Translations under genes and position numbers: made by a program
The notes under the pieces: model-generated
Seen by the model: only the letters and a program-made list of their open reading frames with translations
What the model was told of the DNA's origin: nothing
The model's database searches: none
Assembly: GCA_021030905.1 (NCBI GenBank)
Contig: JAGFMI010000006.1
Coordinates: 558,001 to 622,000, forward strand
DNA from: Pyrenula massariospora
Lineage: Eukaryota; Ascomycota; Eurotiomycetes; Pyrenulales; Pyrenulaceae
DNA: 64,000 bases
Direction: 5' to 3'
Shown: positions 10,268-22,224 of the stretch, piece after piece
Position numbering within the stretch: the stretch's first letter is position 1
Layout of the letters: each line of letters begins with the position of its first letter

Positions 10268-12864
10268 ATGTCAGGACTTCGACGTGTTGAGCCTATTGCT
10301 CGGGACTTTAGCGATGGTGACCAAAAGTATTGGCCAAGACCCCCATATCGCCCAGCTAGCGATATCCTGTATCGAGAGAAACTTGCCGAGATGTGGCGAA
10401 GAGACCGCGGTGAATATCCAGATGGTATTACGCTGGTCTTGTTTGTGAATAAATTTCCCATGCCCACCTAATCAATGACGCCAACCTGATTTATAGTATT
10501 CCTATCACCTGTCTAACCTGTCTCTTCAGGGATCATGTACTACCTTGACTCTTTACCTGAGGGGTATGGATTCTTCGAGGTTCCCAAGCAGGGTGATCCA
10601 GGCATAGTCAGTATATTTCTTGGGGAATATTGCCAACTTCATGCAGACTTTAGGCAGACTAATCCTACTTAGACATACAAGCGCCTGTTCGGGCATCCTT
10701 CGGGAAGGTTTTTCGACTCCACCGTCCGGTTCTGGGAGCACTTTAAATGGTTGATGAATCGTGGGCAAGGCACTTGTGAATGTTTCCTTGATTCTAGGTC
10801 GGCAAAACCTCCGCAAACTAAGCTTCAACCCGCTAGTAGCACCGGAACCGAAGGTAAGCGTGTTCAGAAGGTCTTCTCTTTCGGCCCTGCCACAGAGAGA
10901 ACCTTTGTCAGACATTTCAAATTTTCATAGTTGAGATTTTATAGCACCGCTAATTCCTCTCCCAGGATCCGTTGGATCTGCAATTCCCAGAGGATGTAAG
11001 TTCTATAGCCGAAGCCAAACATTCATTTCTAGTGCAAAATCCAGATGATTATGCTGACTGCCATGAAGTAAGGGCAAGGCAGCAAATCCAAGTGCCTCTA
11101 GATCTTGATGAAAACGGAACACCAGACGTCTTCAAGGGCGCTCTTTCTCTTCTCTCAAAGCCCTTGGGTCGGTTTGAGCCGATTGGTATGAACGAGAAGG
11201 GAAGCTTTGACTGGAGAGCAGAACGGCCATCTCTCACCGCCGTGCTGAGCAGATACAGCCTCCAACATTCGTTCATCCCCCGCGTCGGAGAGTTGGTGCT
11301 TTGGTATCTAGAATTGGACGGTGATCTCTTCTACAACCCTGAACGGCGTCTATTTATGCTTTACTCGTTCAAGGAAGACTCCTTCACCAAATTACCAGAA
11401 TGGAGAGCAGGGACTGTTGCTGACATCCCTGAAGAGCCTGTCGACTTTCAAGACCTCATCTTGGATCCCAAGAAAAAAAGCTCAATCAATCGAGCTGGCT
11501 TTCGCATAGAAATGATACCAGATTCCAACGATGATGTCAATAAAGGCTTTTCTCGTCGTTACTCATACGTTAGATTGAGGCAAATCCGCCCATTGAGCCA
11601 ATGGCAAATCTTACTTCATCACGTGCCACGGAGCGAACTGCACCCTTCAATCGAGAATGCCTTGACGCTGATGTCGACGGTATCCCTCGTTGACAAATTT
11701 GACATGTCTGCGAGGAGGGATAAAGGGTCAGGCAAGATTTGGTGTCAAGGAGCTTTTCTCGGCTCAGAACTTTTACTAGTCGGGGATGTCATAAGATTCC
11801 TTCTGCCCCATTCTCAGGATAATTGTACTGATATCCTCTGCATCGACAAGATATTACTCAGACTTTCAAATATCACCTCAGATCATTACGAGGGCAGAAA
11901 TTCCTTACTCGCATCGAGGTCATCAATCAGGTTCGTTGGAAGAGCGTACACGCTGGAAGAAGATCGTTCTTTTGACAAACAGCCCATCCTTTCTACAAAT
12001 CTAAAGGGAGCTTTCCCGTATGTTGGGACGGAGAAATGGGGTGGCTGGTATGCAGTGCACCATGAAGAGCAGGAATATGAGATCTCATATGACCGGGTCA
12101 TTGGTCGCTTACACGAATATGAAGCTTGTCGAATATGGCAAGGCCTTTCAAATACTCAGAGCACTATCAAGCCTTCCCTTTCACATGATATCTCATCGGT
12201 GCTGGCAGCAAGGCAGTATGCTCGAAAGGCAGATGCGCGAATTTCTGAAGGCCAGTCATGGTTCTGGGGCGATTCTCGAGCTGAAGCTCTCGCTCTGGAG
12301 TCCTTGAACGGTGTCGATCTGAACCCATACGATGACTCGCATGTGCTCGACGCAGAGGCAGGGACCTTCCGCTCCTGGGAAGCAACGCTACGCATCATTG
12401 ACAGTCAGCAAGCAGTCTCACCAATTGATCGCGTCGCGGCGGGATTACCCAAGAAGGCTCAGGGCAGACAACCAGGCACGATGATCAAGGAAGGCAAAGT
12501 CGTTGCTACGAATCGTATGACGGCAATGGCTTTTGATGATGCGGAGAGCGAAGGGTCAGAATCGAGTGACGACCTCGCGGCTGTAAGTGCGGGTGGACAT
12601 AACGTGACCGTGAGTGTGCCTGAAATGCCTCGACAACGTATGTTTGTGGTGCCACCTGCCAGTAAAGATATCCAGATGAGGGATCGCCCCTTAACCAACG
12701 ATAAGAAGCCTCAGATTTTAGAATTCCCTGACGAGGAAGAAGACGATCATGGAGTTGACGATGAAGACAGTGGCGAAGTTGATGATGAAGGCGATGGTGA
12801 CGACGACGATGACGACGAGGAGGAAGAAGATCCAGATGATTTACTACGGAAGTTCAAAAAATGA
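10268..12864 (+). CDS. clr2: Clr2-like transcriptional silencing protein
   Basis: In fission yeast, Clr2 is a subunit of the SHREC histone-deacetylase complex that silences heterochromatin. I join four exons: 10268-10424, 10530-10606, 10673-10906 and 10966-12864. The N-terminal part shows the Clr2 N-domain pattern: SDGDQKYWPRPPYR, YLDSLPEGYGFFEVPKQGD and LFGHPSGRFFDSTVRFWEHF. The middle holds DENGTPDVFKGAL, and the C-terminal domain has RPLSQWQILLHHVP, HPSIENALTLMSTVSLVDKF and CQGAFLGSELLLVGDVIR. The tail is highly acidic (a run of Asp/Glu near 12740-12840). The third intron is the least certain: I chose the GTCAGA donor at 10907 because it keeps frame and has a GCTAATTC branch site. A donor at 10871 would also fit. 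Total about 789 residues. Confidence 0.75.
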
Positions 12865-13406
12865 GACAAATATTAATTGGAAGAGAGGATGCTATAAAGA
12901 ACTGCGCATCCTAGGTAGCAACAAAACAATTTGCGTCTTTCATTCGATGGGCAGATGGCATACTAGTAGAACTGCAGAACGGCAAAGGCAGGCTGCCTCA
13001 AATGCAGATAATGCAGACAATCAAAGAGTTTGTGGTCGCAAGAGGGTCGAAAACAAGAGCCTACCAGCTGGACTCGACTGCTAAAGATTATACGATAGCC
13101 CAAGACATCTGATCTAGACAGAATTCAGTAGCAGCACCGACAGACATAATTATGCTAGGCGGAGCGTAGATGAGGTAATGCTCAAGGACGAGGACCCAGG
13201 CAAAAAGAAACAAATTGTCGACGTTCAGAAATGATGGTCAATGATCAAACCCGAGAAAGAGCTCAACTCCAAAGATCGATCCAAGAACTCGCCCTCGGGT
13301 ATCTTAAACTCAGTGTAAAATTTTCAGTCAAATAACAAAATAGATCAGAAGCTCAATACCCTTGCTCTTCCAGAAATAGTTCCAATGGAAAGGATGTATG
13401 GCCCCC
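12865..13406. other. Convergent 3' region
   Basis: This lies between the ends of the Clr2-like (plus) and AbaA-like (minus) genes. No coding signal beyond short chance frames. Confidence 0.4.
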
Positions 13407-16010
13407 TTAACCTACCTCTTCGTAGCCTCCAAGCCCTCCACATTCCTCCTCCGAGCCCCCCTTCGCCTGTCCCTCCCCTTGCTGCTCTTGATACACTTTC
13501 TCCTGACACTCAAACCCCAAACCCTGCTCCACCCCAGTCCCTGCCTCCACCAACCCATCCCCATTGTGGTAATACCCCAGCTCCTGCCCATCGCTGATCT
13601 CCACCACCTCGTGCTGCTGCCCCGGCTGCGGGACCGCCGTCTCCTCCCACCCCTGCGTCTGTCCAAACACCCTCGTTGAGCCCAGATCACTCAGCCCGGC
13701 AATCGCGGCTCGAATGTCCTCGTCGTCGACCTGCCCGAGCTGTTCCTGCAGCAGATTATGTGTGTCGCGGATGTTGTGCAGCTCGGCGAGAGGGCGGCGG
13801 GGCATGGAATCGGAGGCATCAGCTTCGTAGGCTTCGCGCATGGGGACTGGGGGGTGTAGATGGGGGGGCTGGGGGTAATGCATGTCGGATGGTCCCTGGT
13901 CGGGTTGTTGGTGGTGATCGAAGGGTCGATGGTTTGAGGTGTAGGTGTGTGAATCTGCGAGTGAGTGCATGGGATACCCAACTGTAGCCGGTGGGTCTAG
14001 GAAGGAGGGGATAGTATGTTCGATGTCGGAGAGGTTCATGGAAACGGTGATATCGTAGGAAGGATGGAGGGAGTTGAAAGAAGTGGACACGTCTTCGCCG
14101 GTGGTGTGGAAGAGGTCGAAGGCGTTATTGCCAAGGGAATCAGGACGATAGGTTTGGTAGTGATCCTGGTTTGGTAAATTTTGGAAGTCTTGCTGATGGA
14201 CATCATAGCCTAGTGATGGCTGCCCATCGATGATATTTGAACTCATGAGCAGCGGCGCCAAAGGCATTTCCTCAGGCGGCGGATGGGGGCTATTGGCCGC
14301 GCTACGATCCGGAGGAGTGATTAGCATTTGCCAGCCTGTGGTACCTCGCTCGGAATTGACTTGGTAGAACTTCCACAACAGAACGAGCACTGTCTCTGAG
14401 CCGTCGTGGTGAAAACCTTGGGTCATCGTGTCGGAACCGTCAAAGAAGGTACGCGGCACGGCTCGAAACTCCTGCATCGCGGTCGTTCTATCAATGAAAC
14501 GAGCAATCTCCTCTGCAGCGTCAATATTAGACTGATGACCCGAGTCTCTTGCCGCTTGTCTGTGGTTAGTCAAATCCGTGAACTGTTTTGCCCACCATTT
14601 AGACTCAAAGCTTGTCCGAAGTTTGCCGCTGTGAGGTTCCTCGATTGGCATATATTTAGGGGTATGGTCTTCCGCGGGGCGGCCGTCTGTATAAAAGTGA
14701 GTCGTGCATCCCCAGTCGCTGTGGCTGTAGGCTATCGAAAGTCTTTTACTCCCTGCACCTATAAGATCCAGATCCAAACGGAGACCAAGCTTCGATCCCG
14801 GTTCGGGATGATCGTTCATCAGCTTCAAGCCTGCCTTAACTAGAATGATATCGAACTTGGTATGCTCAGATTGTTCTTGAATAAGCGGTACTAATTGAGG
14901 ATATGATTCTCGCCAATTTTGTAATGATTCAAGGGGCATAGGTGGAGCGCTCGGCCGACCAACCTCATTTTCGGATTGCGTATAATCCCATATACGTGAG
15001 TCAGGGTAGGTAGTCTTGATTGCCCGTGAATATTCTTTGAAACGCTTGATATCGGACTCCTTTGGGCTAACCCACATTTTGAACTTTAACGCCGAAAGGA
15101 AGCGCCCATGGTCTGCTACATTTGACCCCAGTGGAAGCTCTGGTAGTGGCAGATGTGCATCCGACGAGACGTATGCATCGTCACGAAGAGCGGCGCGATG
15201 TTTCTGGGTTCGGTAAAAATGCTTGACTTCATGTTTTATCGAGTTTGAGTAGTAGCTCGGTCCGCTGTTAGAAGTAGAAATACTATCGTCCTGGGGAGTA
15301 ACAACTCTATCCCCTGCTCAAATCAGTCATCCCAAAATACACTTTTAATTACGTGTCTGGGAACAAACATTCTGGTACCCCTTTCATCTTAGTGCTCAGG
15401 ACTTGAATGTGACTCGAGATCTGCTTCCTGGTTCTATCTGCTCCAGTGGCTTCTAGAATCCATAGTGCTATCAATTCGTTCCTTCCGTGCGGTCGTCCAC
15501 TCTGAGATTTCTTTTTGCGCCCATAGCACGGGATATTGATTAACGCTATGAATCCCCTCAGTAAGTACAGATAGAGGGTTGATTATACTCACCATCGCAA
15601 AAGGCTTCCTCGACTCTATCAGGCCACACCTCGTCATTGGAGTTTTTGAGTTTGCCTCTCTCTTGCCTAGCCCTGTAATCCTTGTATCGCGGATGGAGCC
15701 AGAAAGCCTTGAATGGCTCAACATTGTGATGGCGTTGTCGATGACGCCTGTTCCCATGGTGTTGAGCCTTCGAGGAATGATCTTGAGAGCCGATTATGGG
15801 TGCTTGAGGCACATGAGAGGTTGAGGTCTTTGAACAGGGATACCCTCCGGTCAAAGGCTGCTCTGGAAAGGGGTAATTCTCGCCTTCTTGCTTCAATCCC
15901 TGGGCGAATATTTGCACGTTTCCCGAAGTGCTTTGAAGCACTCGACTGGTGTGGGAGACAAAGTCTGGAGCATTTGAAGGAAGAATGTGTGAACGCGCAC
16001 ACTCAGGCAT
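13407..16010 (-). CDS. abaA: TEA/ATTS-domain transcription factor, AbaA/Tec1 family
   Basis: DNA-binding regulator. In aspergilli, AbaA drives the middle stage of conidiophore development downstream of BrlA. Three exons: 16010-15593, 15545-15369 and 15313-13407, giving 833 residues. The TEA domain spans the first intron, at about residues 128-205: [57 protein letters not shown]. The second intron uses a GTTTGT donor and was set because it keeps frame. Downstream regions are also typical of Aba[50 protein letters not shown] and a C-terminal heptad-like [11 protein letters not shown]. The ATG at 16010 is the first in frame; the frame upstream of it opens only with TTG. The C-terminus is Gly/Gln/Glu-rich. 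Confidence 0.9.
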
Positions 16011-16702
16011 TGTATTAACGGAATTCACAAGGCGAGAATGCCAAAGCAAAGCGCGTCAAGGAATGATGAAGACCCGTCGTAGGAAAAGGAGAAGGTTGGG
16101 GCATGTACATCGATATAAAAGGGGTTCATCTACCAGGCACCCCCTTCAGAGGACTAGAAACGGGTAGGGCAAACATAGACTTCCTCAGATCCCACTAACA
16201 CCAAGCTGATTGGAGCCATTAGAAAGGAGATGAAGACCCTATGACAGATACCAGATATGGAAGGCGATCAAATTCTTCGCCCTGGTAGGAGATGCCTATC
16301 TTGAGGAGGCAACGATGCAAGGGGCCATGACGACCGTTAATGTTGCCCGGTAGGTCTGAAGAATCCCCGCAAGAGGCTTTACAACGCATGTGCACGAGCA
16401 GCAGGACAGTTTGTGCTTTTAAGGAAGGAATGAAAGGAAATCACAGAGCAAAACACAGAAGGAATGCAATTGATCATAGCTAGTACCGAAGAATTGAAAA
16501 GCTCACGTCTCAAAGAATCAATCCTGGAAAAGTAGAAGCAATTTTTCGGAAAATTATCAAGACTCTGAGGAAGATAGACAGAATTCATTGAAGATGTCTC
16601 TGAACTGCGGCTTCAGTGCGTGGATTGATATACGTAGATGGGAAGGCAAGGGGCGTACAAGACAGGTCAATCTCCCCCGCAAGATAATTTCCAGGGCAGC
16701 TA
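16011..16702. other. AbaA upstream region and Mrd1 3' end
   Basis: About 0.7 kb upstream of the AbaA-like gene and downstream of Mrd1. A purine-rich stretch occurs at about 16060-16160. No gene seen. Confidence 0.4.
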
Positions 16703-19683
16703 TCAGTCGATGTCATCTTGCTCATCGACATTGAACTTCTTCCGGCCATGCCCTATTGCCATTCTCAAATTAACCCTATCAGTCTCTTCGCCCACCTTCT
16801 TTTCGATAGCTTGGATTTCGGCCTCTGGATCTACTGAGTCCTCCGCTGCGGATTCGAGAACAAGTCTGCGGCCTAGCAAATGAGTGTCTTTCAATGCTAG
16901 TCGTGCGTTTTCGGCTTCTTTAGCAGTGACAAATTCGGCAAAAGCAAATCCACGAGTAGAGCGATCAAACTTTTTTGGTATCCGCACGGAGCGTAGTTGA
17001 CCATACGGACCGAACAGGGAGCGAACATCCGTCTTGGTGGCCTCGAAGGGTAGATTTTTTATTATGAGCTTGGTGTTGGGAGTCTGGATGATCTTTGCAT
17101 GGTTCTCTTTTCTCCGTTCGTCCGCCTTATCCAGAGACCTTTGAGCGAACCTAACAGACAACACGTGTCCATCAAGTTCGAATCCATCGAGAGTCTTCAG
17201 CGCAGCTTCCGCGTGAGATAGAGAGTCAAACTCTGCAAAGCCGTAGCCCATACTCAATGATTCTCCTAATCTTCTCGGATCAGGCTTGGTTTTCACCTTT
17301 GCAGTCAAAAATCCTTCCAGAGAACCACAGAGACTCACAAGGCCAGGGGTGGCAGTAGTAAAGTTGAGATTACGTATAAATAGAGTTGAGTTCTGCTGTG
17401 GATTGACAAAAGGCGTAGCCACGTTTGTTGTATCTTTTTCGTCTCCGGTAAGCGAGCGCTCACGCACAATGTCTGGTACATCAAACAAATCCCTAGGCGC
17501 TTGTTCTAGAAAGAGTACGGATCCTCGAAAGTTTTTGTACGCCAAGTGCTTCAATGCGCGCCGTGCCTGTGATCGCTCCAGAAACTGAGCGATAGCAATT
17601 ATTCCGCTTGGCGGCATGAGCAATTTTTCGATTTCTCCGCATTCCTCAAGTAGGGTCCTAAGATCTTTTGTTGTAGTCCCGTAAGGGAAATTTTTCACAA
17701 GCAGCGATTTACCTCCTTTTTCACCTTTATCAAATGACTTCAAGTTGACTCCATGAGCTGCAAAGTAGGCTTGATTCTCTTGAATAACATGCGTCTCTGC
17801 CAGGGCTTGTTTCACAGCCGCATCGGAGGAAGTGGGATCAATTATGTCAGATTTACTCGCACCCAGATGTTCTGCAACGGAGGATAGTACTGTGTCGGGC
17901 TATTCACCAGCTAAGCGTCAGCGAAGTTAAAAGGGTGCAAATCGCTTACATCCATGTACAGAAAATTCCACGATGATCTCAAGCCATTCAGTTGAGACTT
18001 CTGCTTTAGCAGCTTTTGCTTCTTCAAAGGCAACTTAGACAGTGCAAAGTCATTAAGGACACGGTGCCTTTTCTCGGAAGCTGTTAATACGTGCAAAAGC
18101 CGTCCTTGGAAAGGTCTCTTGTCCATGGATTCCATAGCCAGTTTTGCGGAGATGGTGTCCCTAAACTGAACGTATGCAAATCCTTTGCTGGTGTCTGCGC
18201 TGGATTTACGGACCACATGGATCTATGACGACGTTAGCCACAACCCCAGCGAACATGCTATCCACAGAAGACCAAAATCGCCTGTCAGAAACAAAGCATC
18301 TACTAAAATTGCTAATTCCAGATTTTCACCCCAGGCAATGTAAGTTGTCCCTATCTGGAAATCATCACGAAATGGCAATAATAAAGTACCTAAAACAGCT
18401 TACTTCTTCGAGATCTCCAAATTTTGCAAAAACGTCCTCGATCTCGGGCTCTGTCACATCAAACGGCAAATTCCGCAAAAAAAGGCGTCCAGTTGGATGC
18501 TCAGCGTCAGCTGTTGGTTCCATAGAAAGACTTTTGGCACCCATGAGCGGCTTGGCTTTCTTGTCAACGTTCACACCACCATCAGAGTTGATCGGTATGT
18601 CGTCAGAGAGTCTTTTCAAATCGTCCGCATCATCTAGACCCAAAACGCGCGACGTTTTTGATCGGAGCCAGTTTTCGTCAGTTATCTTATGGAGCTGATC
18701 CTCATCAGCATCCTGGTCATTGACAATCGGCGTTTGCTCATGTGGGGATTCAACTCCACCTTTTCGGCCTTTCTTAGAATTAGCCTCTATTCGTCTCGCT
18801 GTTTTCCTTTCTTTTCTACCCTTCCTTCGATCGTGATGGGTTACATCGGACTCATCTGAGGTATGCATCTGAGCGCCTACATCCGCGCTTTTCCTCCTCC
18901 TTCGGTTTGTCTGCTCCTTGATGTCGTCTCCGACGATTATCGCGCCTTTCGCCTCTTGCCCTGTGCTGTTCTCATTGTCAGGGCGACCCGAACCATCCGA
19001 TCTTTTGGAGTAATCGTAATTATCTTCGCCCTCCTTTTCGTGTTGTTTCCTTTTCTTGCGTTTTTGTGACACGTACTCTTCTTCATTATCGCTTGGCAAC
19101 CTTCCTCTTGCAGAAGTTGGGGTTGTCAATGTGACTTCAAATGGCTGACCTCTTCTTTGATCTAGACCCTCACCAACAGCATTGGAGTCACTTTTCGAAG
19201 GGGCGGAGTGTGTCACAGCGATATATGGTTGGAACAAAGAATGAGCAGTCCCCGTCCTTTCTGCAGAGCTGGAGACTGCAACAGAGTGAGCAGAAACAGA
19301 TTTGCCGGGACCAGTTGGAGGGGATTGGGAAGCCGTCGGGTTCCTTGGTTCAGAAGGTTTCTCTGACAGTTTGAAATTGCTATGCTGATATGACTGTTAG
19401 CTCAGAGGAAGGCAGACGCTGAAAACAACCTAACTTGCTGCGCAGGCTTTGCAAATTCTACGTGAATCTTCGACATCCGAATGTAGGAGTTGTCAAAATA
19501 TGCCAAGGCATTTTTGGCAAGAGTATAGTTTCGAAATCCCACAAACCCTATGCGGCGGCCAGGTATTACTTGAGCATCGGTAATTTGATACCTTCCAGCA
19601 AAGTGCTTCCCCAGATCGCGATCAGTAAAATTAGGAGGTAGACAGGATACAAACAGCCTAGTGTCTGGAGGCTCGTCCTCCAT
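16703..19683 (-). CDS. MRD1: Multiple RNA-binding domain protein Mrd1 (RBM19 homologue)
   Basis: Nucleolar RNA-binding protein needed for early cleavages of pre-rRNA that release 18S rRNA. Four exons, all in phase 0: 19683-19435, 19384-18404, 18222-17950 and 17899-16703, giving 899 residues. Five RRM domains can be followed. RRM1 is in exon 1 (TRLFVSCLPPNFTDRDLGKH, RIGFVGFRNYTLAKNALAYF). A second is split between exons 2 and 3 (GRLFLRNLPFDVTEPEIEDV, SKGFAYVQFRD). Three are in exon 4: SLLVKNFPYGTTTKDLRTLL; STLFIRNLNFTTATPGL; TKLIIKNLPFEATKTDVRSL with GFAFAEF. The linker after the first RRM is basic and acidic-mixed (KKRKKRKQHEKE), as in the family. The C-terminal helix IGHGRKKFNVDEQDDID closes the protein. 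Order and spacing match fungal Mrd1. Confidence 0.93.
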
Positions 19684-20084
19684 GATGGGTTTGTTGGCGA
19701 ATATCTCTTACAGCACAGAACAAAGGGCATATGCAATGAATATTCTGCTCTGCTTTCGTCTGCACAGATTCTCGTGCGGAGACGCCGTCTACCGAGGTTC
19801 CGCCGAACGCCGTCGCCTCAGCGACCACGTGACTATCAGCAAGAATTATTGCCAAGGCTTACATTGCTGCAGCCATGATCCGCACTATTCTTAATTGAGG
19901 CGCTGCAGTTAAACCTTGCTGCCTCCTCTTAGAGTACCACCACCCTCAACCCAGGAACTTGAAATAGAGAAAAAGCTTTCAAAATTTCAACGTTGTGAAA
20001 ACAAAATCGGCCCACCGTGTCCTCTTAGACCGCTTTACCGTTGGCCCGTGAAAGCAGTGCTCCGTCTGTGTCGTTCACCGGAAG
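19684..20084. promoter_or_regulatory. Divergent promoter of MRD1 and LC8 gene with a CACGTGAC box
   Basis: Short shared upstream region. A CACGTGAC E-box sits at 19826-19833, about 140 bp before the Mrd1 start. Such boxes bind bHLH factors of the Cbf1 type in fungi. Its use here is inference. Confidence 0.35.
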
Positions 20085-20711
20085 ATGGCCTCCGAGAAGA
20101 AGGAACGGCTGGAGCGTGAGAACATCCATCAGATCTCCAGAACAACCGGTGTATTCTGACTGATTTCCTTCAGCACAGGTGAAATCAGTCGATATGGTAG
20201 GGATAAAATATTCTAAAATCCATGACTAAAGTCTTTCTGAACGACGGACTAGAGCGAAGACATGCAGCAAGAAGCCATTGAAGTCGGTATGACTCCTTTC
20301 ATTAAACATGAGATATTCCGCGTCATAATTCACAAGTAATTGCTTACCACTCGTAGCCCAAGAGGCTATGGACAAATACAACATTGAAAAGGTACACTGA
20401 TTGCCTCTGGATGTTTGCTCCCGCTGAGCCTCCTACAGGACATTGCACAGTGCATCAAGAAGGAGGTATTGTTCCGCCAATCTCCATCTTCCATCATCAA
20501 TCTATGCTGAACATTTATGATGTAGTTCGACTCCCGAAAAGGTGCAACATGGCATTGTATTGTGGGCAGAAATTTTGGGAGCTTTGTGACCCACGGTGCG
20601 ATAGGTAGTTCCTCGCTACTATGGAAGATCTCTGACACTATTTCAGAGACCAAGCACTTTATTTATTTCTACCTCGGACACTACGCAATCCTTCTCTTCA
20701 AGACTCAGTGA
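20085..20711 (+). CDS. DYN2: Cytoplasmic dynein light chain LC8
   Basis: Dimeric hub protein that binds dynein intermediate chain and many other partners; in Aspergillus the orthologue (nudG) is needed for nuclear migration. Seven exons encode 94 residues: 20085-20115, 20174-20196, 20253-20286, 20357-20391, 20439-20465, 20526-20595 and 20647-20711. Joined in frame they read [78 protein letters not shown] and [16 protein letters not shown], a full-length LC8. Every junction has GT..AG ends and the phases agree. No single exon is longer than 70 nt, so the gene is invisible to frame-length searches. Exons of 23 and 27 nt count as microexons. Confidence 0.95.
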
Positions 20712-22224
20712 CAGCGTTGTTTCAATTACGGTCTTGGCATTCTGTTGACACGGGTTTTTTGAACGTGGTGTTGAGGATCTGCGGTCGTCTTTTCGTCCAA
20801 TCTTGTTCCCTTGAGCTCCTTCGAAAGCTTTTATATTGGGTTGCTGTTGAATATGTGACGCTCCCAGCATGATTTCTTTGCAACCTGAGTAACTTGATCA
20901 CGAAATCAATATCAAAGATCCTTCAATGTCCATTCTCAAATCCAAGGATCTCGCACTCCAATATCTTTCGGTACGAATTGATGATATAAAGACGCTCAAA
21001 TGCCCTGGATGCTCGAGAATTGAGCCTGTCACACAGCATGGACATTCATTGCACACCGTTAGTTTACCTTTAGACATTTAGGCCAGGTGCACACTAGTCT
21101 GCTACCTTGGACTGTGAGCAGCGTAGCCGTCCATAGTCGTCAATCACAGTTGTCAATCTAACCTAGCACGATTCAGATCGATGGCCGATCAGCGGAAGTC
21201 CCGTCACCGGGGTCACAGAGAGTTTTTCCAGAAGATGTCGGACGGCACGTGATCGTCAAGCGTGTCACGGATTATGCAGGCTGGGATGGCCTGACAGCTG
21301 CCGGAGATAGATGGAATCCGCCTTGCAGGGCATCATGAGTAAAAGGCGCTTTCATCATATATGATATTTCGACGTCTTCAGTCCGTAGGGACCTGCCAGG
21401 TAGTTCTCATTATTAGGCTCGTGCGACGATATCAGGGTTCTAGAAATAGCGGGGAGGATGGCCATGGTCGCCTAGGCGGGGAGACCATGGCTAGCTCACA
21501 TGCCCGCGGTGAGTTCCAGATCAATGACGAAGAGATCGTGGGGGAACGCGGGACACATGTCATGATGTGTGAGGGCATTGTGCATGCGACAGTGGACGTC
21601 GATTTCTGGTGTTGCTGGCCGTTGTCGAGGATAGGGGTGGTACCTTGGTCGGGGGGGTGTGGCTAGTGGGCGTGGTTGAGATTAGGGTGCTGGAGCGGGA
21701 GGCAGATGATCCACCGCCGGCGCAGCTGGATTGGGCAATTTCGCTTCGCCGGCTGACCAGTAGCCATGCAGCCGCCGCCTCCAGCCGCCGCCTGGGAACC
21801 GGGTTCACACCACACGCTCACCTTCCCCATCACACCTTTCTCGACCTCCAACTTACCCACCTAATCCCACTGCTCTTTCTATCCTCCTCCTACTACTACT
21901 ACTGCCTCAGTGACCGTCTCCCACTCATTATTCACACACGGCCTTCCCATCCCCCCCATTCTTCCGTATCCAATCCACCCCATCCCAGCCCCCCGGCTGC
22001 CTCTTGCATGACAATCGGGCATCGCGCCTACCGACACGGCCGTTATCGCTAGAAGCTCGCCCCAGCCACCCTCGTCCTCCTAAATGCCAAGCAGATCGCG
22101 ATCGACTCAAGCACCGGTCCGGGCTCGAATCCATCATCACGCCTCGTCGTAAAAAGCTTTCCTCGACATCTTTTGCGCATACTTTGCCGATAACCGTGCC
22201 TCTGTGAGGCATTGCTTGCCCCAC
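20712..22224. other. Long intergenic region with pyrimidine-rich leader
   Basis: About 1.5 kb between LC8 and the phosphatase gene. The last 450 bases before the phosphatase ATG are rich in C and T, including a short CTA repeat at 21887-21901, which suggests a long 5' leader. Frames in it have skewed composition and no family resemblance. A CACGTGA box occurs at about 21247. Confidence 0.4.
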
